Of a stretch of DNA of 64,000 nt, positions 25,524 to 33,888 are shown piece after piece; position 1 is the stretch's first letter; the number at the start of each line of letters is the position of its first letter. The position numbers and the translations under genes were made by a program. Source of the stretch: Lachnospiraceae bacterium (lineage in GTDB: Bacteria > Bacillota > Clostridia > Lachnospirales > Lachnospiraceae). Location: contig CASJPF010000006.1 in the NCBI GenBank assembly GCA_949383255.1, positions 1 through 64,000 of the forward strand, read 5' to 3'. The notes under the pieces are model-generated. The model was not told the origin of the DNA and ran no database searches. It saw nothing but the letters and a program-made list of their open reading frames with translations.

Positions 25524-26834
25524 ATGAGAGTATTATGGTTGTGTAATATTATGCTCCCGTTTATCGCAAAGAGTCTGGGGCAGAAAATCGTGATTAAGGA
25601 AGGATGGCTTTCTGGTCTTGCAGGAAAATTAATGGCACATCAGGACAGAAATGACATAACACTTGCAATTTGTTTTCCGGAATCAGAGAGCAGAAAATTT
25701 GTAAAAGAAGATACTTCCCTGTTTGTGAAGGATAAGGCACAAGGAGTGAACTATTATATTTTTCGCGAGGATACAGTACATCCAGAGAAATATGATGCTG
25801 CTTTGGAGGAAAGTCTTGCCGCGATAATAAGAGACTTTGAGCCAGACCTTGTGCATATTTTTGGTACAGAATATCCACATACACTTGCCTGTGTGAAGGC
25901 ATTTCAGCATCCATCGCGCACGCTAATTGGAATACAAGGGCTTTGCAGCTCAATCGCAGAAGTGTATATGGCAGACTTGCCATATTCGGTGCAGAAGAAG
26001 AAGACGTTTCGAGACATTTTGAAAAAAGATGGTCTGTTTGAACAACAGGCAAAGTTTGCAAAGCGTGGTGAATACGAAAAAGAAGCGCTCTCTATGGTGG
26101 GGCATATCACTGGAAGGACAGATTTTGACAGAGAGATGACCAAAAAAATTGCGCCCAATGCAAAATATCATTTTATGAATGAGACACTGCGCGCAGACTT
26201 TTACAATGATACATGGAGTATTGATAAAATTGAGCGCTACTCTCTGTTCTTAAGTCAGGGCAATTATCCAATTAAGGGCTTGCATTATGTGATTGACATT
26301 TTGCCAGACCTTTTGGAAGAATTTGAAGATACTGTGGTCTATGTGGCAGGAGATGTCATTACTGCAAATGACAGCCTTAAGGATAAAATAAAACTTTCAG
26401 GATATGGAAAGTTTTTGCTCAAACAGATTAAACAGAATAAATTGGAGGACCACGTGCGTTTTGTAGGGCGGTTACAGTCTGATAAAATGTGTGCTCGTTT
26501 TTTGAAATCACATGTGTTTTTATGTCCATCTGCCATTGAAAACTCGCCTAATTCTGTTGGGGAGGCGATGCTTTTAGGCGTGCCAGTTGTCTCAGCCAAT
26601 GTCGGCGGTGTGCACAATCTGGTTGAGGATGGAAAAGATGGTCTTCTGTATCCAAAGGATAAGCCCAAGCGATTAAAAGATTCTATTTTGCGTATTTTTG
26701 AAGATGATAAACTTGCAATATCGCTTTCGTCAAATGCAAAAGCACATGCACTTAGGACACATGACCCAGATACAAACTACAGGAGGCTTTTGAATATTTA
26801 TCATGCGATTAACAATTGTATCGAACTATATTAA
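25524..26834 (+). CDS. GT4 family glycosyltransferase
   Basis: The 436-aa protein has the GT-B fold. An N-terminal DLVHIFGTEYPHTLACVKAF near 110 leads to a C-terminal donor domain with the GT4 motif SAIENSPNSVGEAMLLGVPVVSA near 335-357, containing the paired Glu residues. It uses a nucleotide sugar and retains the anomeric configuration. ATG follows AGGAGAAGGGG. It overlaps the next GT4 gene by 32 nt. Confidence 0.92.
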   Translation: MRVLWLCNIMLPFIAKSLGQKIVIKEGWLSGLAGKLMAHQDRNDITLAICFPESESRKFVKEDTSLFVKDKAQGVNYYIFREDTVHPEKYDAALEESLAAIIRDFEPDLVHIFGTEYPHTLACVKAFQHPSRTLIGIQGLCSSIAEVYMADLPYSVQKKKTFRDILKKDGLFEQQAKFAKRGEYEKEALSMVGHITGRTDFDREMTKKIAPNAKYHFMNETLRADFYNDTWSIDKIERYSLFLSQGNYPIKGLHYVIDILPDLLEEFEDTVVYVAGDVITANDSLKDKIKLSGYGKFLLKQIKQNKLEDHVRFVGRLQSDKMCARFLKSHVFLCPSAIENSPNSVGEAMLLGVPVVSANVGGVHNLVEDGKDGLLYPKDKPKRLKDSILRIFEDDKLAISLSSNAKAHALRTHDPDTNYRRLLNIYHAINNCIELY

Positions 26835-28017
26835 TCATCATCAAATACCAATGGCGAACGCGCTCTATCAAAGGCTTGGCACAGAGTTTGCTTTTATACA
26901 GACTTCCCCAATGGAAGAGGAACGCGTAAAAATGGGCTGGGGGAGTGAAGTGCGCGCGATTCCTTATCTTATGCTGTTCTATCAGGAGCCAGAACAGTGT
27001 GCCAAGTTGATTCTGGACAGTGATGTAGTGGTGTTTGGAGGCGTTGAAGATGAGCGTTATATTAAGCCTAGATTAAATGCGGGGAAGATTGTGATTCGTG
27101 CCAGTGAGCGTTTGTATCGGGAAGGGCAGTGGAAATCAATCTCTCCGCGTGGCAGAAAGAAAAAGTATGAGGATCACACACAATATGCAAATGCACCAGT
27201 TTATTTGTTGTGTCATGGTGCCTATGTGGCGTCTGATTTTGCGCTGGTTCATGCATATCCAGAAAAAAAGTTTGTCTGGGGATATTTTCCAGCAGTAAAT
27301 ACTTATGATTTGGATAGATTGTTTGAGGGAAAACAGCATTTTAACCAGAGTGCTAAACCAGAGATTCAAATTTTGTGGGCAGGGCGTTTTTTGAAGTTAA
27401 AGCACCCAGAATATGCGATTAAAGTGGCAAGATTTCTTGAACAACAAAACGTTTGTTTTCATCTGGATATGGTCGGAGATGGAGCACTTGCCGAAACACT
27501 TTTAGAACTTGTACACAATTGGCATCTGGAACACAGAGTTACATTTCATGGATTTCAGCCGCCGCAGAAAGTGCGACGTTTTATGGAAGAAGCGAATATT
27601 TTTCTGTTTACCAGCAATTATCTGGAAGGCTGGGGAGCAGTTTTAAATGAGTCAATGAATAGTGCCTGCGCAGTTGTGGCGGGAAGCGGCATTGGGGCAG
27701 TCCCGTTTTTAATAAAGCATAACAATAATGGATTGGTCTATAAAACAGGGCATTATCGGGAATTTCAGCGACAGGTATTGACCTTATGTCAGGACATGGA
27801 ATTGCAAAAAAAGTTGGGAATGAACGCGTATGATACAATTGTAAACCTGTGGAATCCAAAGGAGGCTGCGGACAGGCTTTATCGGTTTTGTGAGGGATTG
27901 ATAGAAGGGCGTGTGACGCCAGAAAAAGAGGGACCGCTAAGTCCAGCGTCACTGATTGCGCCAAGGAAAGGCTATCAATATACTAGAAATGCGAGTATAG
28001 ATTACAGTTCAGTCTAG
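26803..28017 (+). CDS. GT4 family glycosyltransferase
   Basis: The 404-aa GT-B protein has an acceptor-domain start LTIVSNYINHHQIPMANAL. Its C-terminal donor domain contains ILWAGRFLKLKHPEYAIKVA near 188 and the GT4 motif YLEGWGAVLNESMNSACAVVAG near 270. The translation start lies inside the end of the previous GT4 gene, indicating coupling. After the stop codon comes a cluster of three hairpins. Confidence 0.9.
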   Translation: MRLTIVSNYINHHQIPMANALYQRLGTEFAFIQTSPMEEERVKMGWGSEVRAIPYLMLFYQEPEQCAKLILDSDVVVFGGVEDERYIKPRLNAGKIVIRASERLYREGQWKSISPRGRKKKYEDHTQYANAPVYLLCHGAYVASDFALVHAYPEKKFVWGYFPAVNTYDLDRLFEGKQHFNQSAKPEIQILWAGRFLKLKHPEYAIKVARFLEQQNVCFHLDMVGDGALAETLLELVHNWHLEHRVTFHGFQPPQKVRRFMEEANIFLFTSNYLEGWGAVLNESMNSACAVVAGSGIGAVPFLIKHNNNGLVYKTGHYREFQRQVLTLCQDMELQKKLGMNAYDTIVNLWNPKEAADRLYRFCEGLIEGRVTPEKEGPLSPASLIAPRKGYQYTRNASIDYSSV

Positions 28018-28041
28018 GACTTTGCATTTACTGCAAAGTCC
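28017..28041. repeat. Perfect 10-bp hairpin after the second GT4 gene
   Basis: GGACTTTGCA (28017-28026) and TGCAAAGTCC (28032-28041) are perfect arms with a 5-nt loop, starting at the last base of the stop codon. No T run follows, so it may be an RNA-stabilising end or a weak terminator. Confidence 0.75.
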
Positions 28042-28065
28042 GTAAAACAGTGTTGCGGTTGAGAA

Positions 28066-28105
28066 GCATCAAGCCACTACGAAGTAGTTTTGCATGGCTT
28101 GATGC
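28066..28105. repeat. Hairpin with nested arm
   Basis: GCATCAAGCCA (28066-28076) pairs with TGGCTTGATGC (28095-28105), 11 bp. CTACGAAGTAG forms a small inner hairpin. It is the middle of three consecutive hairpins in the 142-nt gap before the GT52-like gene. Confidence 0.75.
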
Positions 28106-28107
28106 AC

Positions 28108-28137
28108 GTAACAGGAAGCCGAAGGCTGAGCTGTTAC
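28108..28137. repeat. 30-bp GTAACAG palindrome, short form copy 2
   Basis: The unit GTAACAG-GAAGCC-GAAGGCTGAG-CTGTTAC is perfectly palindromic at its ends and nearly identical to 25464-25493. It lies 22 nt before the GT52-like start codon. Confidence 0.8.
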
Positions 28138-28159
28138 GAATATAGGCGAGGGATTATAA

Positions 28160-29278
28160 ATGAAAAAGACAAAAAGTAGAATATATGTTTGCCATACTTT
28201 TTATCATGTCTATGTGGCACTCTTAAAAGAAATGAAGATTGTGAGACAGACGCCGGCCAATCAATATCAAAAGGCAGATATTGCGTTGAGCTCTATATCG
28301 ACGGACTTTGAACGTCTAGGAGAGAGACTTGAAAAGACAGGAATTTTCCATAAAGTTTTTGCACTCGACGAAAAGCGGGAGGACTTTTTTCCAGAGCTTG
28401 CAAAATACAGAAAAAATTATAGCAATATATTAAAGCACATGATAAATCGTATTATTTTTACAAAAAAGTTAGCAAGGTGTGAGATTCCATATTTGCAGGT
28501 TATTGATTTTGCGGCATATAAAGATATTTATGTATTCTGTGATAGTGACCCAATTGGATATTATCTAAATTATAAGCATATTTATTACCATGCTGTAGAA
28601 GATGGGTTGGATTGTCTTAAAAATCTCGACGACGCCTATGTGGCAAACCACGGGCATTTTCGCTTAAAGACTTATCTTTCGCGCCAAAATCTTATTTTTA
28701 TTATGAATGGTTGGGGAAAATATTGTATTGATATGGAAATTAACGACAGAAGTGTCGTGCCTACTGATTGCCCGCGTTTTGTCGAGGAGCCAAGAAAACC
28801 ATTAGAGTTGGCGCTAACTCCAGAACAAAAAAAGTTAATGATTCAAGCGTTTATTGAGAATGCAGAGCATTTGATGGAGCAGCTAAAACCTGCGCACGAG
28901 GGTGAGGAGTTTGCCTGTTTTCTAACAGAACCGCATCCAGTCGATGTGGAGGCGCGGAAAAAGGTTTGCCTAGATGTGATTGCGCAATACTGCAAAGGTT
29001 ATCGAGTATTGATAAAACCACATCCAAGAGATACAATTGATTATGAAGTGCTCTGTCCAGATGCAGTGGTGCTTCGCGGGCGGTTTCCGGTGGAAGTTCT
29101 TAATTTTTTTGAGGGACTTCGCATAAAAAGAGCAGTTTCTATTGTAACCACAGCACTTAACAATATGGATTTTGTGGAGGAGAAAATAAATCTTGGCGCA
29201 TCTTTTTGGGATGCGTATGAGGACCCTGAAAAACATGCATATAACAAAAAGGCGGGGCTTGCAATGGCGGATAAATAA
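28160..29278 (+). CDS. GT52/polysialyltransferase-like glycosyltransferase
   Basis: The 372-aa protein starts with SRIYVCHTFYHVYVALLKEM, a typical opening of GT52-type LPS sialyltransferases. It has YKHIYYHAVEDGLDCL near 137 and YRVLIKPHPRDTIDYE near 282, the KPHPRD motif shared with polysialyltransferase-like families. GT52 enzymes transfer nonulosonic acids or other sugars. With a complete pseudaminic acid pathway 6 kb downstream, it is a candidate pseudaminyltransferase, which is inference. Confidence 0.7.
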   Translation: MKKTKSRIYVCHTFYHVYVALLKEMKIVRQTPANQYQKADIALSSISTDFERLGERLEKTGIFHKVFALDEKREDFFPELAKYRKNYSNILKHMINRIIFTKKLARCEIPYLQVIDFAAYKDIYVFCDSDPIGYYLNYKHIYYHAVEDGLDCLKNLDDAYVANHGHFRLKTYLSRQNLIFIMNGWGKYCIDMEINDRSVVPTDCPRFVEEPRKPLELALTPEQKKLMIQAFIENAEHLMEQLKPAHEGEEFACFLTEPHPVDVEARKKVCLDVIAQYCKGYRVLIKPHPRDTIDYEVLCPDAVVLRGRFPVEVLNFFEGLRIKRAVSIVTTALNNMDFVEEKINLGASFWDAYEDPEKHAYNKKAGLAMADK

Positions 29279-29331
29279 AAGTGGTTTGGCGTGCAGATAA
29301 TATCCAAGGAACGCGAAAGGGTGAAGTATCA

Positions 29332-31071
29332 GTGCTTAAAATATTAAAAAAGATAAATATTTTGATGGACAAAAAACAAAAAGGTGCTATGGCGCGGCTG
29401 TTTGTGATGATGATTATATCGGCTGGTTTGGAGACGGGAGCAGTGATGATGGTAATGGCTGTCGTACAACTGATTCTTGACCCTGTGGCGCTAGAACAGG
29501 GAGAGACTTATCAGAAGATTAGCAACTTGTTTCACTTACAAGATACCGTGCAATTTTCTGTGCTTGCAATTCTTTTTTTAATCATATTATATATTGCAAA
29601 AAATGTATTCCAGTTCTTTTTGCAGAGAAATTTATATCGGTTTGTGTACAGCAATCAATTTAAAACGGCGTCAAGTCTAATGAAAAATTTTGTGCGGCGC
29701 GAATATGAATATTACTTAAACGCAGAGACTTCTGTTATCCAGCGCAGTATTACGGCAGATGTCAGCAATATGTATGCGCTGATTATGGCTGTTTTACAGA
29801 TTGCTTCAGAGGCGACGGTTGCCTTGTTTCTTGTGGTGGCACTTGCCATGCAGGACCCTGTGATGACAGTGGTTATTGCAGTGCTTTTGGTTGCGACATT
29901 GGTTGTAATCAAAAAGATTGTTAAGCCAATTATGAATCGCACGGGAAAAGAAAATCAGGATTACGGCGCATCAATGTTTGCGTGGATTTCTCAGACAGTA
30001 CAGGGAATTAAGGAAATTAAGGTTGCAGGGCGCGAACAGTATTTCATTGGAGCATACTGTAAGGTTGGCGAAGGCTATGTAAAGGCAATGGAACGGTTTA
30101 GCCTGTTTAACAACACGCCAAAGCTTTTGATTGAGACTGTCTGTATGGCTGGACTGCTTGGCTATATTTTGGTATTGATTGTGTCGGGAGCAGATGTGTC
30201 TAGTATGGTTTCTCTGTTTGCGGCATTTGGGATTGCGGCAATGCGTCTATTGCCCGCTGCCAGCCGTATTAACAATCAGATTACAAGCATGGCTTTTAAT
30301 GAGCCGTTTTTCTTTAATGTAAGTGATAATCTTGTCGAGGAGACAGACGAGGCGCACACGGATATTTCCTATGCAGTTGTTGCAAAGGAAAAGTTGCCAG
30401 TTACAAGGGAAGTGAAATTGTCTGACATCACATATCACTATCCCAATTCGGACAAGCTAATTTTTGACCATGCGACAGTTTCATTTCCTATTGGTAAATC
30501 GATTGGTGTAGTAGGTGCAAGCGGCGCAGGAAAGACAACGATTATTGATATTTTGTTAGGGCTTTTAAAATTGCAGGGCGGCAAAGTGCTGGCGGATAAT
30601 GTGGATATTCAAGAACGCTATCGTGAATGGCTTGCCAATGTGGGATATATTCCGCAGATGATTTTTTTATTAGATGCAGATATTCGGAAAAATATTGCAT
30701 TTGGGATTCCGGAGGAAGAGATTGATGACAACAAGTTGTGGTATGCATTAAAAGAGGCGCAACTTGACACGTTTGTTAAGACCTTGCCAGACGGTGTCAA
30801 CACTGGTATTGGAGAGCGCGGTATTCGACTTTCGGGTGGGCAGCGCCAGCGGATTGGCATTGCGCGGGCACTGTACAATGACCCAGAAGTATTGATTCTT
30901 GACGAGGCGACATCAGCGCTTGACAATGATACAGAAGCGGCAATTATGGAGTCGATTAACAGACTGCACGGCAAGAAAACGCTTGTGATTATTGCGCACC
31001 GCTTACAGACAATTGAAAAGTGTGATATGGTGTTTCGGGTGGAGGATGGTAAGATTATAAAAGAGCGTTGA
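29332..31071 (+). CDS. ABC exporter/flippase, MsbA-PglK-like
   Basis: The 579-aa half transporter has six transmembrane helices in the first 330 residues and an ATPase domain. Walker A GASGAGKTT is near 393, the signature LSGGQRQR near 500, and Walker B VLILDEATSALD near 519. Fused TMD-NBD exporters of this size include PglK, which flips lipid-linked oligosaccharides in Campylobacter. No Wzx-like flippase is in the window, so it is the best candidate to move the repeat unit. The GTG at 29332 follows AAAGGGTG; a longer frame opens at 29281 but lacks a site. Confidence 0.9.
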   Translation: MLKILKKINILMDKKQKGAMARLFVMMIISAGLETGAVMMVMAVVQLILDPVALEQGETYQKISNLFHLQDTVQFSVLAILFLIILYIAKNVFQFFLQRNLYRFVYSNQFKTASSLMKNFVRREYEYYLNAETSVIQRSITADVSNMYALIMAVLQIASEATVALFLVVALAMQDPVMTVVIAVLLVATLVVIKKIVKPIMNRTGKENQDYGASMFAWISQTVQGIKEIKVAGREQYFIGAYCKVGEGYVKAMERFSLFNNTPKLLIETVCMAGLLGYILVLIVSGADVSSMVSLFAAFGIAAMRLLPAASRINNQITSMAFNEPFFFNVSDNLVEETDEAHTDISYAVVAKEKLPVTREVKLSDITYHYPNSDKLIFDHATVSFPIGKSIGVVGASGAGKTTIIDILLGLLKLQGGKVLADNVDIQERYREWLANVGYIPQMIFLLDADIRKNIAFGIPEEEIDDNKLWYALKEAQLDTFVKTLPDGVNTGIGERGIRLSGGQRQRIGIARALYNDPEVLILDEATSALDNDTEAAIMESINRLHGKKTLVIIAHRLQTIEKCDMVFRVEDGKIIKER

Positions 31072-31099
31072 CACAAATAATTTTATCTCAGCCGGAAAA

Positions 31100-31260
31100 G
31101 ATTCGCGCTTCTATAACTGGCGGGTAAAATACAATTTTGGCTCAGTGGGAGTGCAACCGCTGACTCAGATAAGTATCCGCCGAGAGTGCAGGTGTGCGAA
31201 TCTGTAATATGTCAGACGAGCTGAGCCACACGCCGCAACAAGAATGCCGATGGCATTCTT
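31100..31260 (+). other. Structured intergenic segment, candidate leader RNA
   Basis: Three nested stems are visible. P1 is GATTCGCGC/GTGCGAATC (31100-31108, 31194-31202), P2 is GGCGGGTA/TATCCGCC (31119-31126, 31174-31181) and P3 is CAGTGG/CCGCTG (31143-31148, 31157-31162). An alternative pairing, GGCTCAG/CTGAGCC (31139-31145, 31221-31227), would break P3. A perfect 9-bp hairpin AAGAATGCC/GGCATTCTT (31240-31260) follows, 43 nt before the next start codon. I recognise no known riboswitch class. Confidence 0.5.
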
Positions 31261-31303
31261 AGATGATTGGTCGTGCCAAATATTGGAAAGGGAGTGGAAT
31301 CAT

Positions 31304-32332
31304 ATGAAGCTTAGTATCATAGTACCTGTTTATAATATGGCAGCGGATAACAAACTCAAGTTCTGTTTAGATTCACTGATTGAACAGTCAATTGCAGATT
31401 ATGAGATTATTGCGGTTGATGATGCCTCTACGGATGCGTCAGTGGAGATTCTAAGAGAATATGAATCCAATTACCCGTGGAAATTCAAAGTAATTCAGTC
31501 CTATGAGAATCTCAAACAAGGCGGTGCACGCAACAAGGGGATTGATGCGGCGCGCGGCAAGTGGATTGGATTTGTGGACTCCGATGACTGGGTTGCACCA
31601 GATATGTATAAAAAGTTGATAAAAAAGGCGGAAAAAACAGGGGCGGATGTTGTGGGCTGTGACTATTGCATGGTGGATTCCCACACAATGAATGTAGGCA
31701 AACTAATGCCAAACAACACAATGGACCAGACAGGGGTATTAGATCACGAACGGTATAAAAAGCTTGTTATGAATCCGGGAAGCATGGTGATTAAGATTTA
31801 CTTAAAATCCGTTATTGACACGTATCAACTGCGATTTCCAGAAAATACATTCTATGAGGACAACTGTGCTTCCCCAATCTGGATGCTGCACTTTACACAC
31901 TTTGAAAAAATTGAGGAACCGCTTTATTATTATTATCAGCATGATTTGTCCACTGTGCATGAGATTAGCCAAGAAAAGTGTGAGATGCGGCTTTTAATGG
32001 GAAAAAAATTAATTGAGGAAGCGCGCAGATATGGCATTTACAAACCATACAGACAAGAATTTGAGTTTGCTTTTTCCAAGCTGTATTATATGAATACACT
32101 TTTTACGTATATGCTTGGTGTAAAGAATCCCAAAGTAAGTTTTTTAAAACAGATTGCGGAGGGCATTCGACAGGAATTTCCTGATTTTCAGGAAAATATT
32201 TATTATCAGAATGCGTTTGATGAGGAACAAAAACGACTTGCGGCAATGCATATGGAATCACCATTAAAATTTAAACTTTATTATCAGTTACTTTGTTTTT
32301 ACCGCCACAAAATACGTCATATAAAAGGATAG
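31304..32332 (+). CDS. GT2 family glycosyltransferase
   Basis: The 342-aa protein has a GT-A domain with the opening KLSIIVPVYN, the motif IAVDDASTDASVEIL near 38, GGARNKGIDAARGKWIGFVDSDDW near 73-96, and a helical C-terminal half. The ATG at 31304 follows AAAGGGAG; the frame is open from 31244 but that start lies in the structured leader. It resembles EpsJ/EpsE-like enzymes of exopolysaccharide operons. Confidence 0.88.
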   Translation: MKLSIIVPVYNMAADNKLKFCLDSLIEQSIADYEIIAVDDASTDASVEILREYESNYPWKFKVIQSYENLKQGGARNKGIDAARGKWIGFVDSDDWVAPDMYKKLIKKAEKTGADVVGCDYCMVDSHTMNVGKLMPNNTMDQTGVLDHERYKKLVMNPGSMVIKIYLKSVIDTYQLRFPENTFYEDNCASPIWMLHFTHFEKIEEPLYYYYQHDLSTVHEISQEKCEMRLLMGKKLIEEARRYGIYKPYRQEFEFAFSKLYYMNTLFTYMLGVKNPKVSFLKQIAEGIRQEFPDFQENIYYQNAFDEEQKRLAAMHMESPLKFKLYYQLLCFYRHKIRHIKG

Positions 32333-32336
32333 TGTT

Positions 32337-32370
32337 TGCCAAAGTGGGCGCATGGGGGTTAGGGAAATAT
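32337..32370 (+). repeat. 34-nt direct repeat, copy 1
   Basis: This segment up to the MBOAT start codon matches 55023-55056 at about 28 of 34 positions, sharing AAAGTGGGCG, ATGGG and GTTAG. Both lie just upstream of a translation start and include the ribosome binding site region. Confidence 0.5.
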
Positions 32371-33868
32371 GCAGTTTACTTCATTTGAGTTTTTAATCTT
32401 CTTTCCAGTAGTAGTTTTGTTGTATTATATAATGCCAAGAAGATTGCGACAGTTTTGGCTGCTGCTTGCAAGTTATTATTTTTATATGAGCTGGAATGCG
32501 AAATATGGAATTTTAATCCTTGCATCAACAGTGATTACATATTTGTGTGCCCTTCTTATAGCACGGATGAAAGTGCAAGAGGCGCAGGGCAAAACAAAGC
32601 GTAAGCTTATTTTAATCACAGCCATTATAACAAATCTAGCGTTGCTTGTATTTTTTAAATATTTTTATTTTCTGCATGATACTGCTGCAATGGTCAGTTC
32701 TATCTTTGGTGTGGAGCTAAAAGAGTCTCGCTTGGAGATTGTTCTTCCCGTTGGAATCTCATTCTATACATTTCAGGCGTTGGGATACACAATTGACGTA
32801 TATCGTGGAACAGTTAAGGCAGAGAAAAATTTTATAAGATATGCACTGTTTGTATCATTCTTTCCGCAGTTGGTTGCAGGTCCAATTGAGCGCAGTAAAA
32901 ATTTGTTGTGGCAGATAGAGAACATGCAGCGTCAGAGAATTGGGAGTTTTGAGAAAATTACGCGGGGATTGTTGTTAATGCTTTGGGGATTTTTTATGAA
33001 GATGGTCATTGCAGACCGCGCAGCAGTGTTGGTTAATCAAGTATTTGATGTGTACTATCTGTTTGATGGCGTTGCGCTTTTAATGGCGAGTGTGCTGTTT
33101 GCAGTGCAGATTTACTGCGATTTTGCAAGCTATTCTATTATTGCAATGGGCGCAGCGAAAGTTCTTGGAATTGAGCTTATGATAAATTTTGAGGCGCCTT
33201 TTTTCTCCACAAGTATTCGGAAATTGTGGCGGCGCTGGCATGTGTCATTAAGCTCGTGGTTTCGCGATTATCTCTATATTCCAATGGGAGGAAGTCGCTG
33301 TTCAAAGCCGCGCAAATACCTCAATACCCTAATAACGTTTCTGGCGAGCGGATTTTGGCATGGTGCGAGCTGGCATTTTGTAGTGTGGGGTGCAATACAG
33401 GGAATCTATATTATTATAGGAGATTTGTTAGACCCACTTCGGAAATGGGTTGATACTGTTTTTCATGTGCGTTGGAAAACACTTGTCTGTCAATTCTGCC
33501 GTGGTGTCTGTACTTTTTTGTTATTTGCGTTTTCTTTTGTGTTTTTCCGTGCAGACACAGTAAAGGATGCAATCTATTTTTTGCAGAGAATGGTTCAGAA
33601 TTTTGATGTCTGGTTTTTGTTTGACGAATCGATATTTTATTTGGGATTGGATAGAAAAGAAATGGGCGTACTGTTGTTTGGGATTTTACTTCTATTGATT
33701 GTAGATGCCTGTTATGCAGCAAAGCATAAATTATTTGACGCAATTGTAAAAGAACAGTGTCTTGCAGTACAATATATAGTTGTGGCAGTGCTGCTTGTGA
33801 TGGTTCTTATATTTGGCGTATATGGGGAAGGATACGACGCATCGCAGTTTATCTATTTTCAGTTTTAA
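32369..33868 (+). CDS. MBOAT family O-acyltransferase (AlgI/DltB-like)
   Basis: The 499-aa protein has about ten to twelve transmembrane helices. The MBOAT active region SGFWHGASWHFVVWGAIQG is near 327-345, with the conserved His. SFYTFQALGYTIDVYRG near 131 and FFPQLVAGPIER near 172 are typical of the AlgI branch. These proteins bring acyl groups across the membrane for O-acetylation of exopolysaccharide. A separate SGNH-type gene follows 20 nt later, the usual partner. Confidence 0.94.
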   Translation: MQFTSFEFLIFFPVVVLLYYIMPRRLRQFWLLLASYYFYMSWNAKYGILILASTVITYLCALLIARMKVQEAQGKTKRKLILITAIITNLALLVFFKYFYFLHDTAAMVSSIFGVELKESRLEIVLPVGISFYTFQALGYTIDVYRGTVKAEKNFIRYALFVSFFPQLVAGPIERSKNLLWQIENMQRQRIGSFEKITRGLLLMLWGFFMKMVIADRAAVLVNQVFDVYYLFDGVALLMASVLFAVQIYCDFASYSIIAMGAAKVLGIELMINFEAPFFSTSIRKLWRRWHVSLSSWFRDYLYIPMGGSRCSKPRKYLNTLITFLASGFWHGASWHFVVWGAIQGIYIIIGDLLDPLRKWVDTVFHVRWKTLVCQFCRGVCTFLLFAFSFVFFRADTVKDAIYFLQRMVQNFDVWFLFDESIFYLGLDRKEMGVLLFGILLLLIVDACYAAKHKLFDAIVKEQCLAVQYIVVAVLLVMVLIFGVYGEGYDASQFIYFQF

Positions 33869-33888
33869 AGGGATAGCCGGAGGCGACA

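Noticed and set aside
31068-31073. Perfect TTGACA box at the end of the ABC transporter gene
   Set aside because: No -10-like hexamer lies 15-19 nt downstream; the next bases are CTCAGCCGGA. I do not call a promoter here.
31081-31262. Cobalamin, c-di-AMP or other known riboswitch in the structured leader
   Set aside because: I could not match the conserved cores, such as the B12 box, that I know. It is kept only as an unassigned structured segment.
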